From an uncultured Oscillibacter sp. (GTDB taxonomy: Bacteria; Bacillota; Clostridia; Oscillospirales; Oscillospiraceae), in contig CALAAN010000311.1 in the NCBI GenBank assembly GCA_937884915.1, forward strand, positions 1-7,896: a stretch of DNA of 7,896 nt. Direction: 5' to 3'. Both the position numbers and the translations under genes were made by a program. Position 1 is the first letter of the stretch. Every line of letters starts with the position of its first letter. The notes under the pieces are model-generated. The model did no database searches, was not told the DNA's origin, and saw only the letters and a program-made list of their open reading frames with translations. Below, in pieces: positions 1 to 5,842 of this stretch.

Positions 1-598
1 CGTCCTGCAGGATGTTGACTACGCCGTCATCAACTCCAACTACGCCATCAACGCAGGCCTCAACCCCGTGGCTGACTCCCTCGTGATCGAAGGCTCCTCC
101 TCCGCTTACGCCAACATCCTGGCCGTGAAGGAAGGCAACGAGACCTCCCCCAAGATTCTCGCCCTGATCGCCGCTCTGGAGAGCCAGCAGGTCGTCGATT
201 ACATCAACGAGAAGTATGACGGCGCTGTCGTCAGCACCGTGGAGAACCCGACCGACGGCTTTGACGCCACGGTCGACTACGATGCCCTGAGTGGTGAGAC
301 CATCTCCGTCGCCGCTTCCCCGACCCCGCACGCTGAGATCCTTGAGGTCGCGAAGAGCATCCTTGCCGAAAAGAACATCACCCTCGACATTCAGGTCTAC
401 AATGACTATGTTGTGCCCAACACTGTTGTCGAAGACGGCACCGTCGACGCCAACTACTTCCAGCACAAGCCCTACCTCGACGACTTCAACGCCGAGAACG
501 GCACCCATCTCGTCTCTGTTGCCGCGATCCACGTCGAGCCCATGGGCCTGTATGGCGGCAAGCAGACCACGCTCGACGCGCTGACGCCGAATAAGTAA
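1..598 (+). CDS. metQ: MetQ/NlpA-family methionine-binding lipoprotein, 3' part, with an extra C-terminal MetQ N-lobe segment
   Basis: Substrate-binding component of a methionine-type ABC importer. It would be anchored outside the membrane and deliver methionine or a related ligand to MetNI. The gene is cut by the window's left edge and its codons are in phase from base 2, leaving 198 visible residues. Residues 1 to about 80 match the C-terminal third of MetQ (DYAVINSNYAINAGLNP, then SSAYANILAVKEGNE, ending EKYDGAVVSTV). An acidic linker (VENPTDGFDATVDYDALS) follows. From base 293 the protein reads as the N-terminal part of MetQ (SVAASPTPHAEILEVAK, DYVVPN, ANYFQHKPYLDDFN, HVEPMGLYGG) and stops after LDALTPNK, just before the GATVAIPND-like segment expected in normal MetQ. 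The order C-part then N-part is not that of a single standard MetQ. A tandem duplication with truncated second copy, a circular permutant, or an assembly join of two copies are all possible. The signal peptide and lipobox lie outside the window. metN follows closely, so the genes are probably cotranscribed. Confidence 0.9.
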   Translation, partial: VLQDVDYAVINSNYAINAGLNPVADSLVIEGSSSAYANILAVKEGNETSPKILALIAALESQQVVDYINEKYDGAVVSTVENPTDGFDATVDYDALSGETISVAASPTPHAEILEVAKSILAEKNITLDIQVYNDYVVPNTVVEDGTVDANYFQHKPYLDDFNAENGTHLVSVAAIHVEPMGLYGGKQTTLDALTPNK

Positions 599-619
599 GA
601 AAGAAAGGTGGGAGCGTTC

Positions 620-1629
620 TTGATCGAACTGAAGCATTTAAGCAAGACCTTTGAAACCGCCGGCGGACGGGTAGACGCGCTCAAGGACGTCTCCCTGACC
701 ATTCCGGACGGCGACGTCTACGGCATCATCGGCATGAGCGGCGCGGGCAAATCCACGCTCGTGCGCTGCATCAACATGCTCGAACGCCCGACGGAGGGCG
801 AGGTCATCGTGAACGGGGAACGCCTCGACACGATGACCCCCAGCTCCGCGCGGCACGGCGCGAGATCACGATGATCTTCCAGCGCTTCAACCTGCTGATG
901 CAGCGAAACTGCCTCGCCAATGTCTGCTTCCCGATGGAGCTTTCCGGCTTGCGGGGAGAGAAGAAGTGGCGCGAGCAGCGGGCGCTGGAGCTCCTCGACA
1001 TCGTGGGGCTCAAGGATAAGGCCAAGGCCTATCCCGCGCAGCTCTCCGGCGGACAGCAGCAGCGCGTTGCCATCGCCCGCGCGCTCGCCACAAACCCCAA
1101 GGTCCTGCTCTGCGACGAGGCCACGAGCGCACTCGACCCCAAGACGACGCGCCAGATCCTTGAGCTGATCGGCGACATTAACAAAAAGCTCGGCATCACC
1201 GTCGTCATCATCACGCACCAGATGAGCGTGGTGAAGGAGGTCTGCAACCACGTTGCGATCCTCGACGACGGCGAAGTCGTGGAAGAGGGCCTCGTCTCTA
1301 CCGTCTTCTCCGCGCCCAAGTCCGCGGCGGCGCGCCACCTCGTGTTCCCGCGCGGCGCGGACATCGACGTGTCCGACCCCCAGCAGCAGCGCCGCATCCG
1401 CCTCATCTTCCGCAGCGCGAAGACGACGTCCATTCCGCTCGTCGCGCAGCTTGCGACCGAAGAGGGCATCAGCGCGACGGTCATCTCGGCCAACACGCAG
1501 AAGCTCTCCGAGGAGGTCTACGGCAGCATGCTCCTCGGCGTGCCGAACGCGCAGTTCGAGCAGGCCATGGACTTTTTAAGAGGCATTGAAAATCTTCAGG
1601 TAGAGGAGGCGAGCGTCGATGTACAATAA
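620..1629 (+). pseudogene. metN: Methionine ABC transporter ATP-binding protein MetN, interrupted by a -1 frameshift
   Basis: ATPase that powers the MetNI importer. The first part (620-874) has Walker A GMSGAGKST at residues 38-46. The frame then runs into TGA at 872-874, giving only 84 residues. The second part is in another frame and carries the Q-loop (MIFQRFNLL), signature LSGGQQQRVAIARAL, Walker B VLLCDEATSALDP, the H-loop histidine (VIITHQ) and a C-terminal NIL domain (about the last 80 residues), which in the family senses methionine and causes trans-inhibition. Adding one C to the run at 837-841 joins the parts as TPQLRAARREITMIFQ, a normal MetN sequence, and gives 336 residues, the usual family length. 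The rest of the gene shows no decay. I prefer the TTG start at 620 (protein MIELKHLSKTF) because AAAGGTGGGAG at 604-614 is well placed for it; GTG at 608 is the alternative. The 3' end overlaps metI by 11 bp. A sequencing or assembly indel is the simplest explanation; a true mutation or recoding is possible. Confidence 0.9.
837..841 (+). other. C5 homopolymer at the metN frame change
   Basis: Five consecutive C residues lie where the upstream MetN frame (LDTMTP) must pass into the downstream frame (QLRAARREITM). With six C residues the two halves fuse with no missing or extra amino acid. A peptidyl tRNA on CCC at 839-841 could also slip back one base onto CCC at 838-840, but there is no classical two-site X XXY YYZ heptamer. 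Confidence 0.8.
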
Positions 1630-2323
1630 CCTCTTTTCTCCGGACTCCATCGCGGAGCTTACCGTCGCCATGCAGACGCAGTTCCCCAAGGCGATCTGGG
1701 AGACGTTTTATGTGACGCTCCTTTCGACGGCGCTGGCTGTCGTCATCGGTCTTCCGCTGGGCGTGCTGCTCGTGGCGGGGGAGAAGGACGGCGTTCTGCC
1801 GCTGCCCAAGGCCCTGATGAGCGTTTTGAACGTCATCATCAACCTGCTGCGCTCGATCCCGTTTCTCATTTTAATGATCATGGTCTTCCCGCTCTCGCGT
1901 CTCATCATCGGTACGACCGTCGGCACCACCGCGACCATCGTTCCGCTGGTCGTGGCGGCGTTCCCGTTCGTCGCGCGCCTTGTTGAAAGCAGCCTGCGCG
2001 AGATCGACCCCAACATCATTGAGGCCGCGCAGAGCATGGGCGCAACGCCCATGCAGATCATCTGCAAGGTGATGATCCCCGAGAGCGTTCCCTCGCTCCT
2101 CCAGAACTTCACCATCGCGCTCACAACCATCCTCGGCTACTCGGCCATGAGCGGCATCATCGGTGGAGGGGGCCTCGGCAAGATTGCCATTGACTACGGC
2201 TATTATCGCTATAAATACCTTGTGATGTTCGCGGCGGTCGTACTGCTCATCATTCTGGTGCAGATCTTCCAGTCTGTGGGCACGCACCTTGCGACTAAGA
2301 GCGACAAGCGCCTCAAGAAATAA
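1619..2323 (+). CDS. metI: Methionine ABC transporter permease MetI
   Basis: Membrane subunit of the MetNI importer, forming the methionine translocation path with MetN and MetQ. It has 234 residues, slightly above the roughly 217 of E. coli MetI, and about five hydrophobic segments: near residues 30-54, 66-90, 98-120, 160-185 and 200-220. The cytoplasmic EAA coupling motif that docks on the ATPase is visible at residues 135-154 (EAAQSMGATPMQIICKVMIP). The Gly-rich SGIIGGGGLGKIA that follows and IDYGYYRY are typical of the family. The ATG at 1619 has a strong ribosome binding site (AGAGGAGG, 1602-1609) with a 9-nt spacer, and overlaps the end of metN by 11 bp, suggesting translational coupling. 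A rho-independent terminator follows 18 bp after the stop, so this is the last gene of the operon. The reading frame is intact, which argues that the transporter locus as a whole is not degraded. Confidence 0.96.
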   Translation: MYNNLFSPDSIAELTVAMQTQFPKAIWETFYVTLLSTALAVVIGLPLGVLLVAGEKDGVLPLPKALMSVLNVIINLLRSIPFLILMIMVFPLSRLIIGTTVGTTATIVPLVVAAFPFVARLVESSLREIDPNIIEAAQSMGATPMQIICKVMIPESVPSLLQNFTIALTTILGYSAMSGIIGGGGLGKIAIDYGYYRYKYLVMFAAVVLLIILVQIFQSVGTHLATKSDKRLKK

Positions 2324-2341
2324 GCGGATATTGCATCCTGC

Positions 2342-2376
2342 AAAGCGCCTCAACCGTGCGGTTGAGGCGCTTTTTT
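2342..2376 (+). terminator. Rho-independent terminator after metI
   Basis: A perfect 14-bp stem (AAAGCGCCTCAACC at 2342-2355 pairing with GGTTGAGGCGCTTT at 2360-2373) with a 4-base GTGC loop is followed by a T run (2371-2376, partly shared with the stem). It lies 18 bp after the metI stop and ends the methionine transporter operon. Confidence 0.95.
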
Positions 2377-2388
2377 GTCAGAACCGGC

Positions 2389-2416
2389 AAATTGACAGGG
2401 AAAACCGCGTCAATTT
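2389..2416. repeat. 8-bp inverted repeat in the intergenic region
   Basis: AAATTGAC at 2389-2396 and GTCAATTT at 2409-2416 are exact reverse complements separated by 12 bases. They lie about 50-75 bp upstream of the -35 box of the downstream promoter. This could be a regulator site with half-sites two helical turns apart, or chance. No T run follows that would make a second good terminator. Confidence 0.45.
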
Positions 2417-2458
2417 TTGAAAGCAAAATGCAGCAAAAATGCAGCAAAAATTGCAAAA
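2412..2458. promoter_or_regulatory. Helically phased A/T tracts with an 11-bp tandem repeat (possible UP element or curved DNA)
   Basis: ATGCAGCAAAA occurs twice in direct tandem (2428-2438 and 2439-2449), with a degenerate third unit starting at 2450. A/T tracts at 2412-2418, 2425-2428, 2435-2439, 2446-2450 and 2455-2458 are centred about 11, 10.5, 11 and 8.5 bp apart, close to one helical turn. They end 4 bp before the -35 box. This spacing is typical of bent DNA or an UP element that binds the RNA polymerase alpha subunit. A repeated operator is the alternative. Confidence 0.5.
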
Positions 2459-2462
2459 TATC

Positions 2463-2491
2463 TTGTCATGTAAAAAATGTGCTGTTATAAT
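2463..2491 (+). promoter_or_regulatory. SigA-type promoter with extended -10 for the M50-scpAB operon
   Basis: The -35 TTGTCA (2463-2468, one mismatch to TTGACA), a 17-bp spacer and a perfect -10 TATAAT (2486-2491) preceded by TGT (extended -10) form a near-consensus vegetative promoter. Transcription should start near 2498, giving a leader of about 55 nt before the GTG at 2553. It lies in the only sizeable AT-rich gap of the window, directly after the metI terminator. Confidence 0.88.
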
Positions 2492-2552
2492 AGATAAATA
2501 CAGAATGCAATGCAGGTCTTCGTGATTTGCATATTTTTAATGGAGAAATTGC

Positions 2553-3209
2553 GTGAACAGCTTTCAGGAATTGCTCCAGTCTATCGACTGGGGTTCGCTG
2601 ACTGACGCGCTTTTGCGCGTGCTCGGCGTCTTTTTATGCTTGACGGTGCACGAGACCTGTCACGGTCTTGCAGCCTACGCCCTCGGCGATCCGACGGCCA
2701 AGCGCGAGCACCGCTTGAGCTTAAACCCGCTGCACCACATCGACTGGTTCGGCTTGGCCGCGATGCTGCTTGTCGGCTTCGGCTGGGCAAAGCCTGTGCC
2801 GGTCGACATGCGGTATTTCAAAAAGCCGAAGCAGGGCATGGCCATCACGGCGCTGGCAGGACCGGTGTCGAACCTGCTGCTGGCGATATTGCTGCTGCTC
2901 GGTGCGCGCATTACGATCGCACACTATGTCGACACGGCGCTTTGCAGCGGCCTTTTGAATTTCCTTGCGATGACGGCGTACATGAGCGTCGGCCTGGGGC
3001 TTTTCAACCTCATCCCGATCTCGCCGCTCGACGGGTCGAAGGTGCTCTTCGCCTTTCTGCCCGACCGCGCGTACATGATGCTGATGCGGTATGAAAAATA
3101 CGGCATGCTTGTGCTCTTTGTGCTCGTGTGGCTCGGTGTGGGGGACAATATCCTCAGCGAGGGCATCTACCGCGTGTACGAGCTTCTGGTCAACTGGATC
3201 GTATATTGA
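2553..3209 (+). CDS. M50-family (site-2 protease-like) membrane metalloprotease
   Basis: Predicted zinc protease that cuts proteins within or near the membrane. It has 218 residues and several hydrophobic segments, near residues 19-32, 64-78, 100-122, 135-156 and 184-197. The zinc-binding HExxH motif is HETCH at residues 33-37, with the catalytic Glu at 34. The second M50 signature LFNLIPISPLDGSKVL holds the third zinc ligand, Asp160. GPVSN at 103-107 is the conserved loop of this short M50 subfamily, which lacks a PDZ domain. The GTG start at 2553 follows GGAG at 2542-2545 with a 7-nt spacer. It is the first gene after the promoter, with scpA 18 bp behind. The substrate is unknown. Genes of this type sit next to scpA in many Clostridia, but a functional link to condensin has not been shown as far as I know. 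It resembles neither SpoIVFB nor RseP in domain layout beyond the shared catalytic core. Confidence 0.93.
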   Translation: MNSFQELLQSIDWGSLTDALLRVLGVFLCLTVHETCHGLAAYALGDPTAKREHRLSLNPLHHIDWFGLAAMLLVGFGWAKPVPVDMRYFKKPKQGMAITALAGPVSNLLLAILLLLGARITIAHYVDTALCSGLLNFLAMTAYMSVGLGLFNLIPISPLDGSKVLFAFLPDRAYMMLMRYEKYGMLVLFVLVWLGVGDNILSEGIYRVYELLVNWIVY

Positions 3210-3227
3210 TAAAGTGAGAGGAATGTC

Positions 3228-4013
3228 ATGGACAATCCCGTTTTCAAGCTGGAGGGCGTGGTGCACGAGCGCAGCGCGGAGGCGCTGCAGGACTTTGAAG
3301 GTCCGCTCGACCTCATTCTCTTCCTGCTCTCGAAAAATAAAATAGATATCCAGGACATTCCCATCGCGCTGATTCTGGATCAGTACCTTGCGTATCTCGA
3401 GCAGCGAAAGCAGCTCGATCTCGAGGTCGCGAGCGAATTTATCACGATGGCTGCGCATCTGATGTACATCAAAACGCGCATGCTGCTCTCGCTCGAGGAT
3501 GAGCAGGCGCAGAGCGAGATGGACGAGCTCATCGCCTCGCTCAAGGAGCGCCAGCAGAAGGACACGTACCTTCGCATCAAGGCGCTGACCGAAACGCTCG
3601 GCCCGATGGGCGAGTTTGGCCGCAGCATCATGACGCGCCAGCCCGAACCCATGCAGCGCGGCAAAATTTATGAGTACAGCCATGAAAAGGCCGACCTCGT
3701 GCTCGCCATGCAGACAATCATGGAGCGCGGAGAGAAGCTGGCCGCGCCGCCGAGCGCGGCGCTCAGCGAGATCGTGCGCCGCGAGCCGTACCCCGTCAAG
3801 GGCAAGGCCGAGGAAATTCTGCACCGGCTCAAGGAGTTCGGCATGACGCGCTTTAAGCTGCTGTTCCGCGGCAGCCGCAGCCGCAGCGAGATCGTGGCGA
3901 CGTTTATCGCCGTTCTGGAGCTCTGCCGCGAAAAGGTCATCCATCTGGCCGGTTCCGACACGGACTGCACCGTGGAGTGCGGGGACGATGCCCCCGACCG
4001 CATCAATTTGTAA
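3228..4013 (+). CDS. scpA: Segregation and condensation protein A (kleisin ScpA)
   Basis: Kleisin subunit of the SMC-ScpA-ScpB condensin complex, which organises and segregates the chromosome in the cytoplasm. The 261 residues start with about 20 residues typical of clostridial homologues, then the signature DFEGPLDLILFLLSKNKIDI (residues 22-41), whose helices contact the SMC neck. SEFITMAAHLMYIKTRMLLS follows. A variable middle section carries the ScpB contacts. A C-terminal winged-helix domain (about residues 183-250, around EEILHRLKEFGMTRFKLLF) should bind the SMC head. The ATG at 3228 has AGAGG at 3217-3221 with a 6-nt spacer. The scpB gene follows after 15 bp, as in most Firmicutes. The length and motifs are complete and nothing unusual is visible. 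Confidence 0.97.
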   Translation: MDNPVFKLEGVVHERSAEALQDFEGPLDLILFLLSKNKIDIQDIPIALILDQYLAYLEQRKQLDLEVASEFITMAAHLMYIKTRMLLSLEDEQAQSEMDELIASLKERQQKDTYLRIKALTETLGPMGEFGRSIMTRQPEPMQRGKIYEYSHEKADLVLAMQTIMERGEKLAAPPSAALSEIVRREPYPVKGKAEEILHRLKEFGMTRFKLLFRGSRSRSEIVATFIAVLELCREKVIHLAGSDTDCTVECGDDAPDRINL

Positions 4014-4028
4014 AAAGCGAGGAACGCT

Positions 4029-4655
4029 ATGTCTTTGGAATCTTTGGACCTGCGCGAGGTCGAGTCGGCCATCGAGGGCATTTTATTCGCCAGCGGCGAA
4101 CCGCTCCCGATCGACCGCATCTGCCTTGCGCTCGATTTGGACCGTCCGACGGCGGAGCAGGTGCTGCAAAAGCTCGGCGACTACTATGCCTTTGAGCGGC
4201 GCGGCATCCGGTTAGTCCGCATGGAGGACAGCTATCAGCTCTGCTCGTCGCCGGATTATGCCGACGTCATCCGCAAGGCGTTTGAGATCCGCAAGACCGC
4301 CAAGCTCTCCCAGCCCGCGCTGGAGGTGCTGACGATCATCGCCTACTACCAGCCCACGACCCGCGCCTACATCGATCAGGTGCGCGGCGTGGACAGCTCG
4401 TACACCGTAGGACTGCTGCTTGAGCGCGGGCTTATCGAAGAGTGCGGACGCTTGCAGGTCCCCGGACGGCCGAGGCTGTACCGCACGACGAAAAAGTTTT
4501 TGCGCGACTTTCATCTGGGTTCGCTCGAGGAGCTGCCCGAAATGCCGGGCCTCGAGGCCGACGGCCAGCTCCGCATGACGGAGGACGGCACGATCCTCGA
4601 CCCCAGCGCCATGACGGAAAAAGAAAGCAGCGCTCCCGAAAACGGAGCGCACTGA
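4029..4655 (+). CDS. scpB: Segregation and condensation protein B (ScpB)
   Basis: Partner of ScpA in the SMC condensin complex. It works as a dimer that clamps the middle of the kleisin. The 208 residues contain two winged-helix domains, about residues 8-78 (ESAIEGILFASGEPLPIDRI) and 88-165 (LSQPALEVLTIIAYYQPTTR, then GLIEECGRLQVPGRPRLYRT, the most conserved block of the family). A charged, probably disordered tail follows. The ATG at 4029 is preceded by GAGGA at 4019-4023 with a 5-nt spacer. It lies 15 bp after scpA, as expected for a co-translated pair. A GC-rich hairpin occupies its last codons (4630-4650). Confidence 0.97.
   Translation: MSLESLDLREVESAIEGILFASGEPLPIDRICLALDLDRPTAEQVLQKLGDYYAFERRGIRLVRMEDSYQLCSSPDYADVIRKAFEIRKTAKLSQPALEVLTIIAYYQPTTRAYIDQVRGVDSSYTVGLLLERGLIEECGRLQVPGRPRLYRTTKKFLRDFHLGSLEELPEMPGLEADGQLRMTEDGTILDPSAMTEKESSAPENGAH
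4630..4650 (+). other. GC-rich hairpin at the end of scpB
   Basis: GCGCTCC at 4630-4636 pairs exactly with GGAGCGC at 4644-4650 around a 7-base loop (CGAAAAC). It ends 5 nt before the scpB stop codon is complete and has no T run, so it is not a standard terminator. It could stabilise or partly attenuate the message between scpB and the DUF2953 gene, or be chance in GC-rich coding DNA. Confidence 0.4.
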
Positions 4656-4689
4656 CCGCGTAACGCGTTAAAAAGAGGGAGGTGGTCGA

Positions 4690-5382
4690 TTGACTGCGCT
4701 GAAGGTAATTGGGATCATCCTGCTCATTTTTATTCTGATCGGCTTTCTGCGCGTGGGCGCGCTGATACAGTTCGGCGACGAGCTGCGCGTACAGCTTTCG
4801 GTCGGCCCGTTCCGCTTCACGCTGCTGCCGGCAAAGGAAAAGAAAGAAAAATCACCCAAAAAGGCAAAAGAGAAAAAGCCCAAGCCCGAGGGGGAAGAGG
4901 CCAAGAAGAAAAATCCTACTACACTCCCCAAGCTGACGAAAGATGAGCTCAAAGATCTCGTCACGACGGTGCTCTCGGCGCTCAAGGAGACGGCGAAGCG
5001 CACCTGTAAGCGTCTTCGCATCGACCCGCTGGAAATTCTTGTCGTCTTCGGCGGCACAGACCCCGCGGACATTGCGCAGACCTACGGCTACGCGAGCGCC
5101 GCGATGTGGGGCGTGATGCCGCACCTCGAAGACCTCTTCAACATTCCTGATCCCTCGCTGCACCTGCGCATGGATTACAGCGCGGAAAAGACGCGCACGG
5201 AGGGCACCGTCGGCTTATCGCTTCGCATCCGCGACGGGCTGCACATCTCGCTTGCGCTGCTCATTCCGATGCTCAAATGGTATCTGCGCTGCAAAAAGGC
5301 GCATAAAAACGACGCTCCCGCGGAAAAACCAACGGAGGGCACGCCGCAAAACAGTGAACACAGCGAAAAACTGACCGCATAA
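4690..5382 (+). CDS. DUF2953 (YtfI-like) membrane-anchored protein
   Basis: Protein of unknown biochemical function, assigned to the DUF2953/YtfI group from its layout and its place directly before gerW/ytfJ, the same order as ytfI-ytfJ in Bacillus subtilis. It has 230 residues. An N-terminal hydrophobic helix (about residues 5-20, VIGIILLIFILIGFL) is followed by a short beta-rich stretch (LRVQLSVGPFRFTLLP). Next is a strongly basic low-complexity segment (about residues 49-76, many Lys, Glu and Pro). The core domain contains LEILVVFGGTDPADIAQTYG (about residues 114-133) and HLRMDYSAEKTRTEGTVGLS. A weakly hydrophobic stretch lies near residues 186-200 and the tail is hydrophilic. The TTG start at 4690 is supported by GGAGG at 4678-4682 with a 7-nt spacer. 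In other sporeformers this gene is considered sporulation associated; here that is inferred from context only. Confidence 0.85.
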   Translation: MTALKVIGIILLIFILIGFLRVGALIQFGDELRVQLSVGPFRFTLLPAKEKKEKSPKKAKEKKPKPEGEEAKKKNPTTLPKLTKDELKDLVTTVLSALKETAKRTCKRLRIDPLEILVVFGGTDPADIAQTYGYASAAMWGVMPHLEDLFNIPDPSLHLRMDYSAEKTRTEGTVGLSLRIRDGLHISLALLIPMLKWYLRCKKAHKNDAPAEKPTEGTPQNSEHSEKLTA

Positions 5383-5401
5383 AAAAGAAAGGATGAACCT
5401 C

Positions 5402-5800
5402 ATGGAAAACATCGAAAAGAAGACCCCTCTCAACGATCTCATGGACACCACGATGGATAAGATCCGTGATATGGTCGATTCCAACACCATCATCGGCGAG
5501 CCGATCACGACGCCCGACGGCGTGACGGTCATCCCGGTTTCACGCGTGAGCTTCGGCTTCGGCGCGGGCGGCGGCGACTACGGCAAGACCGACACCGCGC
5601 ATTTCGGCGGCGGCGCGGGCGCGGGCGTCAAGGTCGACCCCGTCGCGTTCCTCGTCGTCAAGGACGGTTTGACGCGCGTGATGCCCGTGGCCATCCCCGC
5701 GGCGGCGACGGTCGACCGCGTGCTCGATCTTGTGCCGGAAGTGCTCGACCGCGTGCAGAATTTCGTGGACAAGAAGAGAGAAGAGAAAGATATCTACTGA
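5402..5800 (+). CDS. ytfJ: GerW/YtfJ-family sporulation protein
   Basis: Small protein of the GerW (YtfJ) family. The B. subtilis member is made in the forespore and affects spore germination. With the chosen start it has 132 residues. The N-terminal helix (LNDLMDTTMDKIRDMVDSNT) and IIGEPITTPDGVTVIPVSRV are the family signature. They are followed by a Gly-rich core (SFGFGAGGGDYG and HFGGGAGAGVKVDPVAFLVV) and a C-terminal amphipathic helix. I chose ATG at 5402 because AAAGGA (5388-5393) then lies 8 nt upstream. The earlier in-frame ATG at 5393 overlaps that ribosome binding site. It lies 19 bp after the DUF2953 gene. Its presence is the best single hint that the organism forms, or descends from, sporeformers. 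Confidence 0.95.
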   Translation: MENIEKKTPLNDLMDTTMDKIRDMVDSNTIIGEPITTPDGVTVIPVSRVSFGFGAGGGDYGKTDTAHFGGGAGAGVKVDPVAFLVVKDGLTRVMPVAIPAAATVDRVLDLVPEVLDRVQNFVDKKREEKDIY

Positions 5801-5842
5801 TTTCGGGCATAATAGGGGCATTCCGAACGAAGGAGTGATCTC

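Noticed and set aside
871..1629. Second metN part as an independent ATPase gene starting at ATG 871
   Set aside because: It lacks Walker A, begins inside the Q-loop region, and its upstream sequence continues in frame as MetN; it is the rest of the frameshifted gene.
2392..2397. Perfect -35-like TTGACA in the intergenic region
   Set aside because: The bases 17 nt downstream (around 2415-2420) do not resemble TATAAT, so it is not a complete promoter.
2505..2532. ATGCAA / TTGCAT inverted pair in the operon leader
   Set aside because: Only 6 bp with a 16-base loop in AT-rich DNA; it does not suggest a riboswitch or a stable structure.
2721..3944. A 407-codon minus-strand open frame across the M50 gene and scpA
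   Set aside because: It is antisense to two well-recognised genes, has low-complexity Arg/Ala/Leu/His-rich composition and matches no family. It is a GC-rich shadow.
5808..5814. CATAATA resembling a SigG/SigF-type -10 before the carboxypeptidase gene
   Set aside because: No convincing -35 partner at the right distance; the nearest candidate AGATA has mismatches. A sporulation promoter here is possible but not supported.
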